A program made the position numbers and the translations under genes. Source: Haplomitrium mnioides (lineage: Eukaryota; Marchantiophyta; Haplomitriopsida; Calobryales). From it: a DNA stretch of 32,281 nt. Under the pieces are notes generated by a model. The model had not been told where the DNA came from. It saw nothing but the letters and a program-made list of their open reading frames with translations, and searched no databases. The stretch spans positions 1 to 32,281 of the forward strand of contig JBNGIS010006338.1 in NCBI GenBank assembly GCA_049999725.1, given 5' to 3'. Positions 1-11,640 of this stretch are shown piece by piece (within the stretch, counting starts at the first letter, position 1; every line of letters begins with the position of its first letter).

Positions 1-205
1 TGATTGATTTTCCATAACAAAATTGACTTTCGCTCTAGTACGCTTGCTAAAACGACCAAAAACAAATCAAAAAAACTCATGTACTTTTTGTTTTTAGAAA
101 TGAACTTTGTTTATTATGTTTTTTGATATGAAAAATCACAATTTTTCCCCAAAAAAAAAGTTCATGTTCTGAGTAGCCTATTCTTGGTTCAAAGTAGTAG
201 CTGTT
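1..205 (+). mobile_element. Right end of a DUF7869-type DNA transposon (partial)
   Basis: This stretch is the reverse complement of 3339-3545 and of 29230-29440, and it resembles 20300-20451. In the other copies that stretch lies between a DUF7869 transposase-like gene and the element terminus, so this is the end of another copy whose body is off the left edge. The terminal core CTACTTTGAACCAAGAAC lies on the minus strand near 182-199 (one or two mismatches). Similarity between copies stops after the CTGTT at 201-205, which I take as the element end. It is followed at once by a perfect 16-bp palindrome, TCCATGCGCGCATGGA, near 205-220. No coding potential is visible. Confidence 0.6.
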
Positions 206-3200
206 CCATGCGCGCATGGACTACGTATAAACCATGCTTGCTTTGAATAAATGAAATGTTGAAAGTGTGTTAGACAATGCAACTTCCTTGAACAAAAGTG
301 TTTTTTTCTATAAAGTGGATCTTTCTTATATTCAAGCACGTACAATGTTGGCATCTTGACTCTGAAGAAAGGTCGAAATTGTATTTGGCAATGCAACTTC
401 CTTTGACAAAAGTGTTTTTTTTTTCTATAAAGTAGATTTTTCTTATATTAAAGCACTTACAATATTGGCATCTTGATTGTAAAGAAAGGTTGAAAGTGTA
501 TTAAACAAAGCAACTTCCTTAAGCAAAAGTGTTTTTTTATTTCCATAAAGTCGATTTTTCTTATATTCAAGCACTTACAATATGGGCATCTTGGTTGTAA
601 AAATAGATTGAAAGTGTATTAGACAATTCAACTTAGACAAAAGTGTTTTTTTTTCTATAAAGTAGATTTTTCTTATATTCAAGCACTTACAATATGGGAA
701 TCTTGATTGTAAAAAAAGATTGAAAGTGTATTTGACAATGTAACTTCCTTAGAAAAAAGTGTTTTTTTTTGGTTAAGTAGATTTTTCTAATTTTCAATCA
801 CTTACAGTATTGGCATCTTGATTGTAATAAAAGGTTGAAAGTGTGTTAGACAATGCAACTTCCTTGGAAAAAAGTGTTTTTTTTCTATAAAGTAGATTTC
901 TCTTGTATTCGAGCACGTACAATGTTGGCATCTTGATTGTGAAGACAGATTGAAAGTGTATTAGACAATGCATCTTCCTTTGACAAAAGTGTTTTTTTTT
1001 TCTATAAAGGAGATTTCTCTTATATTGAAGCACTTACAATATTGGGATCTTGATTGTAAATAAAGATTGAAGGCGTATTAGACAATGCAACTTCCTCACA
1101 TAAAAGTGTTTTTTTTTTTTTTTTTTTCTATAAAGTAGATTTTAAAAAAATTTCAAGCACTTATAATAATGACATCTTGAATGTAAAGAAAGGTTTAAAG
1201 TGTATTAGACAATGCAACTTCCTTAGAAAAATTGTTTTTTTTTTTCTATAAAGTTGATTTTCCTGATATTCAAGCACATACAATGTTGGCATCTTGATTG
1301 TACAGAAATGTTTAAAGTCTATTAGACAATGGAACTTCCTTAGACAAAAGGTGCTTTTTTCTATTAAGTAGATTTCTTTTTTCGTTTTGAACACTTACAA
1401 TATTGGCATCTTAATTGTAGTAAAAGGTTGAAAGTGTGTTAGACAATGCAACTTCCTTGGACAAAAGTATTTTTTTTTTCTATAGAGTATATTTTTATTA
1501 TATTCGAGCACGTACAATGTTGGCATCCTGATTGCAAAGAAAGGTTGAAAGTGTATTAGACAATGCAACTTTATTTGACAAAAGTGTTTTCTTTTTCTAT
1601 AAAGTGGATTTTTCTTATATTAAAACACCTACAATATTGGTATCTTGATTGTAGATAAAGGTTGAAAGTGTAATAGACAATGCAACTTCCTTAGACAAAA
1701 GTGTTTTTTTTCTATAAAGTAGATTTTTATTGCATTCAAGCGCTTAAAGTAATGACATCTTGATCGTAAAGAAAGGTTGAAAGTGTATTTGACCATGCAA
1801 CTTCCTTAGACAAAAGTATTTTTTTCATATAAAGTATATTTTTCTTATATTCGAGCACTTACAATGTTCGCATCTTGATTGTAAAGAAAGGTTGAAAGTG
1901 TATTAGACAATTCAACTTCCTTGGACAAAATTGTTTTTTTTTTCTTTCTATAAAGTAGTTTTTTCTCATATTGAAGCACTTACAATATTGGCATCTTGAT
2001 TGTAATAAAAGGTTGAAAGTGTGTTAGACAATGCAACTTCCTTGGACAAAAGTATTTTTTTCTATAGAGTAGATTTTTATTATATTCGAGCACGTAGAAT
2101 GTTGGCATCTTAATTGCAAAGAAAGGTTGAAAGTACATTAGACAATGCAACTTCCTTTGAAAAAAGTTTTTTTTTCTATAAAGTGGATTTTTCTTATATT
2201 GAAGCACTTACAATATTGGTATCTTGATTGTAGATAAAGGTTGAAAGTGTATTAGACAATGCAACTTCTTTAGAAAAAAGTATTTTTTTTTCTATAAAGT
2301 AGATTTTTAATATATTCAAGCACTTAAAGTACTGACATCTTGATTGTAAAGAAAGGTTGAAAGTGTATTTGACAATGCATTTTCCTTAGACAAAAGTGTT
2401 TTTTTCTATAAAGTAGATTTTTCTTATGTTCGAGCACTTACAATGCTCGCATCTTGATTGTAAAGAAAGGTTGAAAGTGCATTAGACAATTCAACTTCCT
2501 TGGACAAAACTGTTTTTTTTCTTTAAAATAGTTTTTTCTTATATTGAAGAACTTACAATATTGGCATCTTGATTGTATTAAAAGTTTGGAAGTGGTTAAG
2601 ACAATGCAACTTCCTTTGACAAAAGGTTTTTTTTTTTTTTTCTATCAAGTAGATTTTTATTATATTGAAGCACTTATAATATTTGCATCTTGATTGTAAA
2701 TAAAAGTTGAAAGTGTATTAGACAATGCAACTTCATTTGACAAAAGTGTTTGTTTCAATAAAATAGATTTGTCCTTTTTTTTAGTACGTACAATTTTGGC
2801 ATCTTGATTGTAAAAACAAGTTGAAAGTATATTAGACAATGCACTTTTCTTTGACAAAAGTATTTTTTTTTCTATAAAGTAGATTTCTCTTATATTGAAG
2901 CACTTAGAATATTGGTATCTTGATTGTAAATAAAGGTTGAAAGCGTATTAGACAATGCAACTTCCTTAGACAAAAGTGGGGTTTTCTATAAAGTAGATTT
3001 ATTTTATATTCAAACACTTATAATAATGACATCCTGATTGTACAAAAGGTTTAAAGTGTATTAGACAATGCAACTTCCTTAGACAAAAGTGTTTTTTTTT
3101 TTCTATACGGAGATTTTCCTTATATTCGAGCACTTACAATTTGGGCATCTTGATTGTAAAGAAAGGTTGAAGAGGTATTAGACAATGCAACTTCCTTAAG

Positions 3201-3338
3201 CAAAAGTGTTTTTTGCTATAAATGGTTTTTTTTCTCATATCGAAGCACTTACAATATTGACATCTTGATTGTAAGAAAAGGTTGAAAGTGTATTGGACAA
3301 TGCAACTTTTTTAGAAAAAAGTGTTTTTATTTCTATAA
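206..3338. repeat. Tandem satellite array, ~27 units of ~116 bp
   Basis: I counted 27 occurrences of a diagnostic block (variants of TTAGACAATGCAACTTCCTT) from 271 to 3295, a mean spacing of about 116 bp. Each unit contains a poly(T) tract followed by TCTATAAAGTAGATTTTTCT, then AAGCACTTACAATATTGGCA, then CTTGATTGTAAAGAAAGGTT. Units differ by point changes and T-tract length. Variants recur in order every five units (about 585 bp), giving a higher-order pattern. Minus-strand reading frames of 60-80 codons cross the array because some units are 117 bp (39 codons). They are interrupted irregularly by stops and frame changes and I do not regard them as genes. The array sits exactly between two inverted transposon ends (1-205 and 3339-3560). 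Confidence 0.93.
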
Positions 3339-3560
3339 AACCAACCACTACTTTGAACCAGGAACAAGCTACTCAGAACATATATGTTTTTCTTTTTTTA
3401 GAAAATTTGTGATTTTGAATTCAAAAACATAAAAAACGAGGCTATTTAAAAAAAAAAAAAAAGTACATGAGATTTTTGGATTTGTTTTTGGCCGTGTCAA
3501 CAAGCATGATAGAGCAAGAGTCAATTTTGTTATGCAAAATCAATCAATATTATTAGTTTT
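3339..3560 (-). mobile_element. Terminus and subterminal region of DUF7869 element copy 1
   Basis: The segment starts at AACCAACCACTACTTTGAAC and is the inverted counterpart of 1-205. It also aligns directly with 29230-29450, and similarity continues past 3560 through to the transposase-like gene in both copies (3339-6770 against 29230-32281). That continuity shows this is the end of the gene-bearing element rather than a terminal inverted repeat enclosing the satellite. The subterminal part has poly(T)/poly(A) runs and a conserved block around AGCATGATAGAGCAAGAGTC at about 3505-3524. Confidence 0.65.
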
Positions 3561-5075
3561 TTTTAATATTGGAAAACTTAAATTTGATGAAAAGTATAAA
3601 AATTATAGTAAGTTTTCACCAAAAAAATACATTTATCATTGATTACAATTCTAAGACCAAAAGTTGAAATACACGACACAAGAAACTATTTTGAAATATG
3701 TTTGATTGCACAAACTCTATGTGCATGTAGACGTGGTGCTCTTTCAATCTTTTTTGTTGGAAAGAAATTACAAAACATAAAGAAAAAACAAGAGGGGACT
3801 AGATGTCAAGCGAATGAGTTTCCAATAGTAAACACAAAAACAAAGAAAACGAAACATTGCATGGATTTAGGAGCTTTATTAAAAATGTCAAGAAAAAAAG
3901 AAGCTTTCACTTCTAGTTGGAAATCCATGCAATCAAAAGTTAACGTGGGCTTTCAAAAAGGTTTCAACATTTAAAAATATTTGATAATTTAACAAAGCAT
4001 ATACGCAAACACATCATAGTTTAGAATAAAAAAGACAGTCGCTAAGGAGATTGAATTAAGATTGTAAACAAGAAACATCCGGAAGTTTTAGACTTGATTG
4101 AACCAAAGAGTCTATGACTTATGTACAAACAAAGTTGTAATCGGTAGTCTTTGTATGAAGAAGCTTAAGGGTTGTACATAAGAAGTAGAACTTGTCGAAA
4201 GCTTGGACTTCCATCCCAAAGTCTATGCGCGCATAGGAATCCAAGCTCAACATGTGAACACTCCACCTCAAAGTCTATGCGTGCATAGGAATCCAAGCTC
4301 AACATTTGAACACTCCACCCGAAAGTCTCTCCGTGTTAGTAATCCAAGCTCAACATGTGAACACTCTACCTCAAAGTCTATGCGTGCAAAAGAATCCAAA
4401 CTCACCATCTGAACACTCTACCCCAAAGACTATATATGCAAAGGAACCCGAACTCACCATCTGAACATTCCACAACAAAGATTGATAAGAACCTAGGTTT
4501 TAGGTTCCACAGAAGAGTTTATGTACGTTGTACATTTTGCTTGTGAATCAAAGTCTATGCATGTATAGGGTTCACACTTCTACAACCGAGGATATAGTCA
4601 ATAAACGTTCTTTTTTTTGCAACAAACTCTACACACAAAAAAGATTTTGATTTCTAATTCAGAATCTAATAGTAAAATCAAGTACAAAGCTCTTTATTTG
4701 AGTTAAACAACGTTAAAGGTTTGAAGTTTTACATCAAAGTCTTAACAAGAAAAAAAATAGTCAATTTGAGTAGATGCTTTAGCGAGATAGTAACCTTAAA
4801 CTCTTTTAGAAAACAATAAAGTTGAAAACAAAATACTTATATTTTGGAGAAGAAAATATTTTTAAATACGAAACAAAAATACTAGCTATATATTCAAGTT
4901 TTATTTACAGAGAATAGTATTCAACTTGGAATGATTTACAGTCAAAAGTTCAAGTTGGCAGAAAATTTCAACAAGTTGCTTAAGAAGATTTTCAAATAAT
5001 TTTTAAAATAATAATCTTAAATTACAATGTACTTGAAAATACAAAATATAGAACAATATTTTTGAATGACTTTAA
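3561..5075 (-). mobile_element. Non-coding 3' flank of DUF7869 element copy 1
   Basis: This 1.5-kb AT-rich stretch lies between the transposase-like gene and the element end. It aligns with 29450-30635 in copy 4 over most of its length, including a 3639-3974 open frame that is not preserved as a frame in the other copy (29530-29880), so I reject that frame as a gene. The only clear structure is the 52-bp minisatellite at about 4205-4450. Nothing else is recognisable here. Confidence 0.6.
4205..4450. repeat. 52-bp minisatellite with palindromic core (copy 1)
   Basis: Five units, with starts near 4221, 4273, 4325, 4376 and 4428, are spaced 51-52 bp apart. The first carries CTATGCGCGCATAGG, whose core TATGCGCGCATA is a perfect palindrome. 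Later units show decay such as TATGCGTGCATA and TATATATGCA. The rest of each unit reads like AATCCAAGCTCAACATGTGA followed by ACACTCCACC. The same array occurs in copy 4 at about 30110-30290. Confidence 0.85.
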
Positions 5076-6913
5076 TCACTCGTCTTGACTTCTTCGGATC
5101 AGCTTCCAAAGATTCATTAAGGTTTGCTTGATCTGTCTCAGTGTTAATGACGGTGATTGAATCTCTTTGAAACATTTCAAGATTGAGGGTTTTTGTCTTC
5201 CGTACTCAAATAGATTTGCTTTAATGATAGCTAGAGTAGTTTTTCTCAATTGGTTTTTTTGGGTAAGAAGAAAATGAGAAGACAAAATCATGATTTGTGT
5301 CACATCAAGTACATCAATATGTAACTTGGATTTGTGTTTCCCTTTTGTTGCTGTTATTTTTTGTTGGAAGTATTGTCCAGAAAATGCATTTGCAACCAAA
5401 CAAGCAAACCATTGAACTCGTACTTGTTTTAGGTTTAGAGGATCTTTCTCATCAAATGACAAAACTTTGAGAACTTTGGCAACCCAAAATGGTCTTGTCT
5501 TTAGATCTAGAGATGCAACAACACAAATAAACATTTTAACTTTCATCTCATTTAGATTGCCGAATTTATACCCGTATCGAGTATTGTGCAAAAGAGTCTC
5601 TTCTCGTAGCCTAGGTGCTATATCATAGATTGCTCAACATGTAGAAAGTATTTGTCTACCAAAGTATCTTCTTATGTCTATTGAGATTCAAGCTCAGAAT
5701 CTAGACAAACATTTTGAGAATCATTACAAGTGTTCGACTGTTGTGAAGGTGGAAAGGCAAATTCTTCTTTGAGTCATTGTCTTTTTTTTTCAAGGATGTA
5801 AGCCGCAATCTCTTGTTGGGTAAGAAAAAAATTCATTCCACTATTGAATTTCAGAATCTATAAGGAACTTGTAGCAGTTCTTATTTATGCTGTCCCTTAT
5901 TGAAAATACCACTTTCTCGGCATCCACTTCTCTTTCTTCTTTTTGAGATCGTTTGATTTCAAAATATGCCTTGAGAGGAATCAACATTGAACTCAAAGTT
6001 TCTCCGTCCACTTTAGGTAGGCACTTGAGTTGACAAATACCATCTACAAGTCGCCAAAATTCATCTCTTGAAAACTATTTGCTCCAAATCTTTGCATTCG
6101 AATCATTTAATTGTAATTTGAATTGTTGATTAAAAGTAGTATCGTGCATCCTTTGAACCAAAGAGGGACATTGCTTTAGAAACATTTTAAAATCCCAAGT
6201 TTCCAACAAAAGAGTCACTTGAGGTTTAAGATTATAGGATAATTGAAGCGCCTCGCTAAGACTCGTAATTGTGAAAGCTTTGATGCGTTTTAAATGTTTA
6301 GAGAATGGGTTGAACATTTGATCGATTTGATCATGAGTATGATGAACCATGAGAAATCCCACCTTGATTTTTTGAAAATCATTCTTGGCAATAAAGAGAC
6401 TAAGATATCCAACATGATAGAATTCTTATTCTTTCATGTCGTGTTGTCCAACTGAAGATACAAAGTTGGAAGCATCGGGCCTTCAAAGTCACATAATATT
6501 TTGTTGAACACAGTAATTGTCAAACTAGAATTGCTTCTCAAGTTTCTGTACGTTATGAAGACCCTCGAAGAAAGAGCATGATTGAATATTTATGCACCAA
6601 CAACATACAAACCTACGAAACAATCTTTATCAATGTTCTTTGGTGGCAAAGACCAGTGTGAAATAGCAGTTTTCTTTTGATCCATTTTATCAATGACCAT
6701 TTCTAAGTGCTCTTGACCATCGGCATAGCATTTATTTGATGGTTTACAAGTTTTGATCTTTCTTTCATTTGTTGGTCACGATGAAGAAACAATTAGCGAT
6801 TATATTTGACTACATCATCCCAAAGCACCAAGGACATAAAAGTAGTTCAATAAAACATATGTTGATACTTGTAGCTTCAAAACACAACTTGAGGTGCCAC
6901 AAACATTCAAGTC
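5076..6913 (-). pseudogene. DUF7869-type transposase-like pseudogene, copy 1 (5'-truncated by the LTR element)
   Basis: On the minus strand the reading enters from the retrotransposon junction at 6913 and ends at a TGA near 5076. Visible parts, in order: an LDNTT...KNKN segment near 6436-6455; a GFLMV-H-HTHDQIDQM motif at about 6318-6362; an open C-terminal frame (5591-5076, 171 codons) containing PFWVAKVLKVLSF and QVRVQWF, which resembles the BAH/agenet-like tail seen in DUF7869 proteins. The order LDN, then KNKN, then GHTHxxID is what I know of the DUF7869 family, a transposase-like family widespread in plant and animal repeats. Comparison with copies 3 and 4 shows a TGA after LDNTT and a one-base deletion near 6410-6425, so this copy is dead. 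The family assignment is from memory of the motif order, not a search. Confidence 0.7.
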
Positions 6914-9824
6914 TGTTGCAGCCCTCTTTGGAGTATCCAAATCAAACTACGTTGATAATGTATCGAACCCACAGGGAGTAAGGCATTTCTGTACTGTGTT
7001 TATGATTTTCTGTCACTTTTAGCTTTTAAAGGAAAACTGAACCCAAAACCTCCCAGATCAGTCCTTCCTGGACCTGATCCAACTTAATCTCACCGTTCAC
7101 TCTCAACTTCTACAACGACTAGCAGACCCCTGCTTGCTACTCGTTACCACCTACTAATTCTGGAATCTAATGCAGCATTTTTAGATCAGCCAAATTAATC
7201 TACCGAATGTATCAACCAACAGACTTTAAGTTTAGGAAATAGGATGCCTTCATACTTAAATTAGCATATGAAATTTAAATGCAGCCTCCACTCTTCCTAC
7301 ACACTCTTCGTTGGTACACTCTCATAGACCAATTCACCAAACTATTCAGAAATCAAAAGGACAAAACCATAATAAGGAAGCCACCCAGGTACTCCCCTAG
7401 GATGCCCTTCACGCTATTCGACTTGTCTCTCACTCTTGATCACCGCACAGATTGCTGATTCTTCATCCACAATCACATTCCACGTCTGATCTCATCAAAT
7501 GTTCTCAAATATTGCTGCCACCAATACTCAAGCAACATGGGGCTCTTCAAAAGAAAAATTGAAACTTTATAGAATGAAGAGAATAAAATGATACATTCAT
7601 GTCCATCCCCGAGGAAATGCACCCAGCCTACTAGACTTATGCTTCCTCGCAACTAACTCTACCTAACAACTAACCCAACAACTAACTATAGTAATCTAAC
7701 TACTGCTAGTAAGAAAAACTAATTCATGTAATTACTACTAACACTAGCCTAGCTAATCACACAATTCTAACTACACTACTCTATATATCTTGCTAAAGAC
7801 AATCCTTTTTACCACACGCTCCTAAATCACGAGCCTCTTCGGTTTCTTGAAATGAACTAGAATTCCCTAGTTCACCCCTGTAAACGTCTTCCCTTTAAAC
7901 TCCTCCCTCAGAGCAAAACAAACTAACTCTAACTCCCCTCTCCATTAGAACAAAAACTCTCAATAACTCTTATGAAGAGAGTCAACCTCTCTCACTAACT
8001 TACTAACTTTCCAACATCTTCTGCGCACTTCGATTGAGAACCGTATCGACGACATCTCAATGCTTCGACCACTTGTTCCTCCCTTTCTTCGCCTCGCTTG
8101 ATATATGAACCATTCATACTTCTCCTTATCACAAACATCCCATTCTTTTGTTATTAGAACGCCAAATAACTCCTGCACAAAACTCTTCTTATACAAACGA
8201 TGCAGAATGTGCTCCTTCGAGTCAGAACTCCTTCGTTGTAGAGCTCGATCATTCGCGAATTCCTCTTCTTCAACTTGATTCCTACACATCACACAACAAT
8301 TTACACTGACAATCAATCTCTCGTTAGAAAAACTCTTCATCACAACCAGTCGATGGTCAGCCGAAGAATGCCACGCAAGGACCTTCCTCCGCGGGACTCC
8401 TCTCCTCACAGAACTATTTGGAAAGATTAATTCGATCTTTTGAAATCATCCGCTTCAATCTTCTTTATCTCTCCGTCGCTCCATATCTGATACATATTCC
8501 TTCACAGTTCCCCACATTGGATCCCCACACGAAACCATTTAAACCAGTCTCCCCACTTAGGAAGGCTGATCAGAACCAACTTAAGTGGGGTTCCCCACTA
8601 CGGAAGGTTCAGTTCGGTTGCAATCCACGTAACTACAGACACTTGATATAAGAATAGCGGAATCGTCGTAGCAACGTAACAACGGAACCACTTTGGAACA
8701 ACGGACCCATTTCCCCGTCGTAACCTCTTTGTAACCTCGGAATAACAGAACCACGAAACCATAGACTCGTCGTAATCTCTTCGTAACCTCGGAATAACAG
8801 AACCACGAAACCACGGACCACGGACCCGTCGTAATCTCTTCGTAACCTCGGAATAACGGAACCACGGACCACGGACTCGTCGTAATCTCTTCGTAGCCTC
8901 GGAATAACAAAACCACGGAACCACAGACCCGTCGTAATTTGCAGATCACATCTCCTAATCTTCACTCCTCTCCTGCTGCGCCAATTCCATTACGATTCTT
9001 CCGTCATCGCTTGATTTCCCTTCTTAATGAATTTCACGGCACAGCTCCTCCTGCTTTGATTTTCACTTCTTAAAGAATTTCTTGCTCTCAATTAAGAAAT
9101 CCACCCTTGATTTCTTCCCCGCAAAGGCCAATTTCTCCTTCCAAACAGAAATGCTTTCTTCGCAAGTGGAAATTCTCGCAGGTAAACCTCATCGTAAAAT
9201 CATATTCTGCCTCATATCATATCTCGCAGAGATCTTCTTCATCACAACAACTCTTTGATGGCGACATTCCTCGGAAAGCTTCCTCCAACTGTATCTTCGG
9301 CGGAAGAACCTTCCAAAGAGCTCGCACAACATAGATATTTACGCCGAAATCTCCACCGCAACTAACTGATCTCTTCTGCAACATTCGCAAACTCAATCCT
9401 GCTAACAATTCAGCTTGTCACACATAAGAACCAATTTGTCATTAATAATTCCTTCGTGCAATCATCCAACATTCTTCAAATTCACAGAATCCCACGCGGA
9501 TCAATTCCTTATCTTTGCTACATAACATTTCCAAACTCTTTCAAACGACAGCTTCCTATTTAATAAAAATAAATAAATAAACAAACAATATTTAGTACGC
9601 AACTACAAATGCTCTTACCTGACCCTGCCCTTGTCACTTCCCCTGCAACAGGACAAAGTTATCACAACACAGCAAAACAAACAACAGAAAAAACACAACA
9701 ATCCTCCTGACAAGACTGGATTACTCCCTTCTTCAGCCCCATCACCTTCCTAAACCATCTTTAGTCTTACTTCAACTATCTTTAGATCAATTTCCATTTC
9801 TTACCCCTGAAGTGTACTCTCACA
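6914..9824 (-). repeat. 3' LTR of the retrotransposon
   Basis: It runs from TGTTGCAGCCC at 6914 to GTACTCTCACA ending at 9824, so both ends carry the TG...CA rule, and it aligns throughout with 16252-19153. It contains a tandem 52-bp array (about 8690-8945) and a short AAAT microsatellite near 9562-9585. Open frames on both strands inside the LTR (for example 7960-8409) have a counterpart in the other LTR (17301-17750), but I recognise no protein in them and count them as chance frames. Confidence 0.95.
8690..8945. repeat. ~52-bp tandem repeats inside the 3' LTR
   Basis: CGTCGTAATCTCTTCGTAAC and neighbouring CTCGGAATAACGGAACCACG repeat at about 8768, 8827, 8878 and 8930, spaced 51-59 bp, with a further degenerate unit before them. 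All three minus-strand frames are open across the array, giving repeated peptide-like strings such as PLFRGYEEITT. This follows from unit length and lack of stop triplets, not from selection. In the minus-strand retroelement this lies within the transcription-controlling LTR and could hold promoter or enhancer elements; that is inference. Confidence 0.85.
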
Positions 9825-9840
9825 TAGCTCCCCCCCAGAG
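9825..9840 (-). promoter_or_regulatory. Polypurine tract (plus-strand priming site)
   Basis: On the minus strand the sequence reads GGGGGGGAGCTA directly before the LTR start TGTGAGAG. A purine run next to the 3' LTR is where second-strand DNA synthesis begins in LTR retrotransposons. Confidence 0.8.
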
Positions 9841-9858
9841 CGCAGCGTCCCCGCAAGC

Positions 9859-11030
9859 TCACTTCGGCGAGTTATATTTCTTAATTCTCGACCCATTCAC
9901 TCTTGTATCTAACTCTACTCCATCCAAGGTAACAAGTTGAATAGACCCATTATTAAACACTTGTTGCACAATATATGGTCCCGACCATCGCATATGTAAT
10001 TTTCCAAGAAATAGAGTATACCTGTTATCATATAACAGAACCAAATCACCCTTTCCAACTTTAACTGGTTTCATTTTTAAATCATACATTTTCTTCCGAT
10101 TCTGCTGTACTGCCTCAGTCTTCTTTAATGCCAACAACCTCTGCTCCTCCAATTCTATCGGGTCAAACATTCTAGCCTGAAGACTAACTTCATTAGGTAG
10201 CCTTTCTTCCTCACTAACCCTCAAAGTAGGAACAGACCATTTAACAGGTACTACTGATTGCATTCCATAAACCAAATAAAATGGTGTTTGTTTCGTGGTT
10301 ATCTTCTCAATAGTTCGATATGCCCACAATGCAGAATATAACTTCTCATCCTAGTCCGTCGAGTGTGCTGTTGTATTCTTATTGAGAATTGTACACAAAA
10401 CCCCATTAACCCTTTCCGTATGTCCATTAGCCTTAGGATTATAAGGAGTGGTCTTTCTATGCTTAATCATATATAACTCAGTCAACTGTTTAATAACCCC
10501 ATTCAAGAAATGTGTTCCTCTGTCACTTACCAATTCCAGACGGCACCCAAACTTGGTAATGATGTTGTTGAACAGAAATCTGGCCACAGTTACTCCATCG
10601 TCCTTCTTAGTTGCCTGCGCTTCCACCCACTTGGTGGCATAGTTCGTACAAACCAAAATATATCTGTTCCTATAAATTCGAGTTACAGGAGTGATTGGAC
10701 CTACAAAATCTATTCCCCATTTTTCAAACGGAGCTAAAGGAAGTATCAGTGTAAGAGGCCAATGACTTGTGGCGGTAGGCTTACCCACTCTTTGACAAGG
10801 GTCACATTTAGAGATATACAAACGCACATCCCTGTATATCGTAGGCTACCAATACCCCACAGTCAATATTTTCGCAACAGTATTCTTGAGAGCATAATGC
10901 CCTCCCGAAATATCATCATGAAAGGCAGAAATAACCTTTGGAACTTCATCTTTCTCCAAACATCGTCTAAGGATCAAGTCTGGCCCTTGCTTATATAACA
11001 CTCCTTTAAAAATGGTATAAGGACCCACTT
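9859..11030 (-). pseudogene. Ty3/Gypsy integrase (decayed)
   Basis: Three in-frame pieces (11028-10846, 10827-10351, 10329-9859) are separated by single TAG stops. The first carries the N-terminal zinc-binding histidines (FHDDISGGHYALKN), and after the stop come the paired cysteines (CDPCQRVG), completing an HHCC module. The catalytic core shows GIDFVGPI, VSDRGTHF and HTERVNG, which supply the D, D and E of the DDE triad. The C-terminal piece has KLHMRWSGPYIV, a GPY/F-like module, and stops soon after with no chromodomain. This enzyme would insert the cDNA into nuclear DNA. Both stops can be read as tryptophan codons (TGG to TAG) by comparison with family patterns (GYW-W-P; W-DEKL). It is inactive as it stands. 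Confidence 0.93.
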
Positions 11031-11067
11031 TAGAGATGAAAAGTGCTTTTTCCTCTGCTGATTTCTG

Positions 11068-11640
11068 TTATGGGAATTTCAAATGCTGTAAATAATCCGA
11101 GATGTCAGAATACCAACTCTCTTGTGGCCTATCCCCTTCTATTGCAAATAGGAGCTCATCAGGGAACTCATCCCTCTCCCCTTCTTCTTCTGTACTTCCC
11201 GGTATTTGTGACAAGAAGTCTGCATTACCATGAGTCTTACCTGGACGTACATCGACCTCAAAGTCAAACTCCTGTAGTAATAGCATCCATCTTGCTAATC
11301 ATCCCGACAAATCTGGTTTATTAACCAAATATTTTAATGAGTTATGGTCTACATGAAACACAAAAGGATAACCTAATAAATAATGACAAAACTTCCTGGC
11401 TGAATAGACCAGTCCTAACGCTTCTCGCTCAGTAACCGAATAGTTCTTCTCTGATGAAGACAACTTTTGGCTAGCATAGTAAATGGCATGATCCTTTGAA
11501 CCAGAATCTTTCTGACTTAACACACTTCCTATGGCATGGGCTGACACATCCACATACACATGGAACTTCTTGTTCCAGTCCGGTGGTTGCAAAATAGGAG
11601 CTGTAATCAACTTTTCCTTAAGCCTCTCAAATGGCTGCTA
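11068..11640 (-). pseudogene. Ty3/Gypsy RNase H domain (decayed)
   Basis: The domain lies directly downstream of the reverse transcriptase in the same frame, after a TAG at 11638. Recognisable segments are YVDVSAHAIGSVLSQ (catalytic D), AIYYASQKLSSSEKNYSVTE with the catalytic E following at REALGLVY, and FHVDHNSLKYLVNK. It continues past a TGA at 11299 into QEFDFEVDVRPGKTHGNADF, the usual bridge towards integrase. In the polyprotein this domain degrades the RNA strand of the RNA-DNA hybrid. A TAA at 11068 closes this segment before the integrase. The stops are consistent with CAG to TAG, TGG to TGA and CAA to TAA. Confidence 0.92.

Noticed and set aside
178-2857. Minus-strand open frames across the satellite with repeated strings such as YVLEYKRNLLYRKK
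   Set aside because: They arise because some units are 117 bp, a multiple of three. They lack a consistent frame through the array, change with T-tract length and contain no plausible domain.
1-3560. Regularly spaced satellite considered as a CRISPR array
   Set aside because: Units are contiguous and similar along their full length with no unique spacers, and the context is eukaryotic.
3639-3974. 111-codon plus-strand frame in the 3' flank of copy 1
   Set aside because: The homologous stretch in copy 4 (29530-29880) does not keep the frame, and there is no known domain.
7960-8409. 149-codon frame present in both LTRs (also 17301-17750)
   Set aside because: Present in both copies because the LTRs are duplicates. 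No recognisable domain, and its position inside the LTR argues against a gene, although an LTR-encoded peptide cannot be excluded.
8581-8965. Overlapping 108-122-codon frames in the LTR with PLFRGYEEITT repeats (also 17922-18299)
   Set aside because: All three minus frames are open over a stop-free tandem repeat. This is a compositional effect, and the copies differ between the LTRs without sign of selection.
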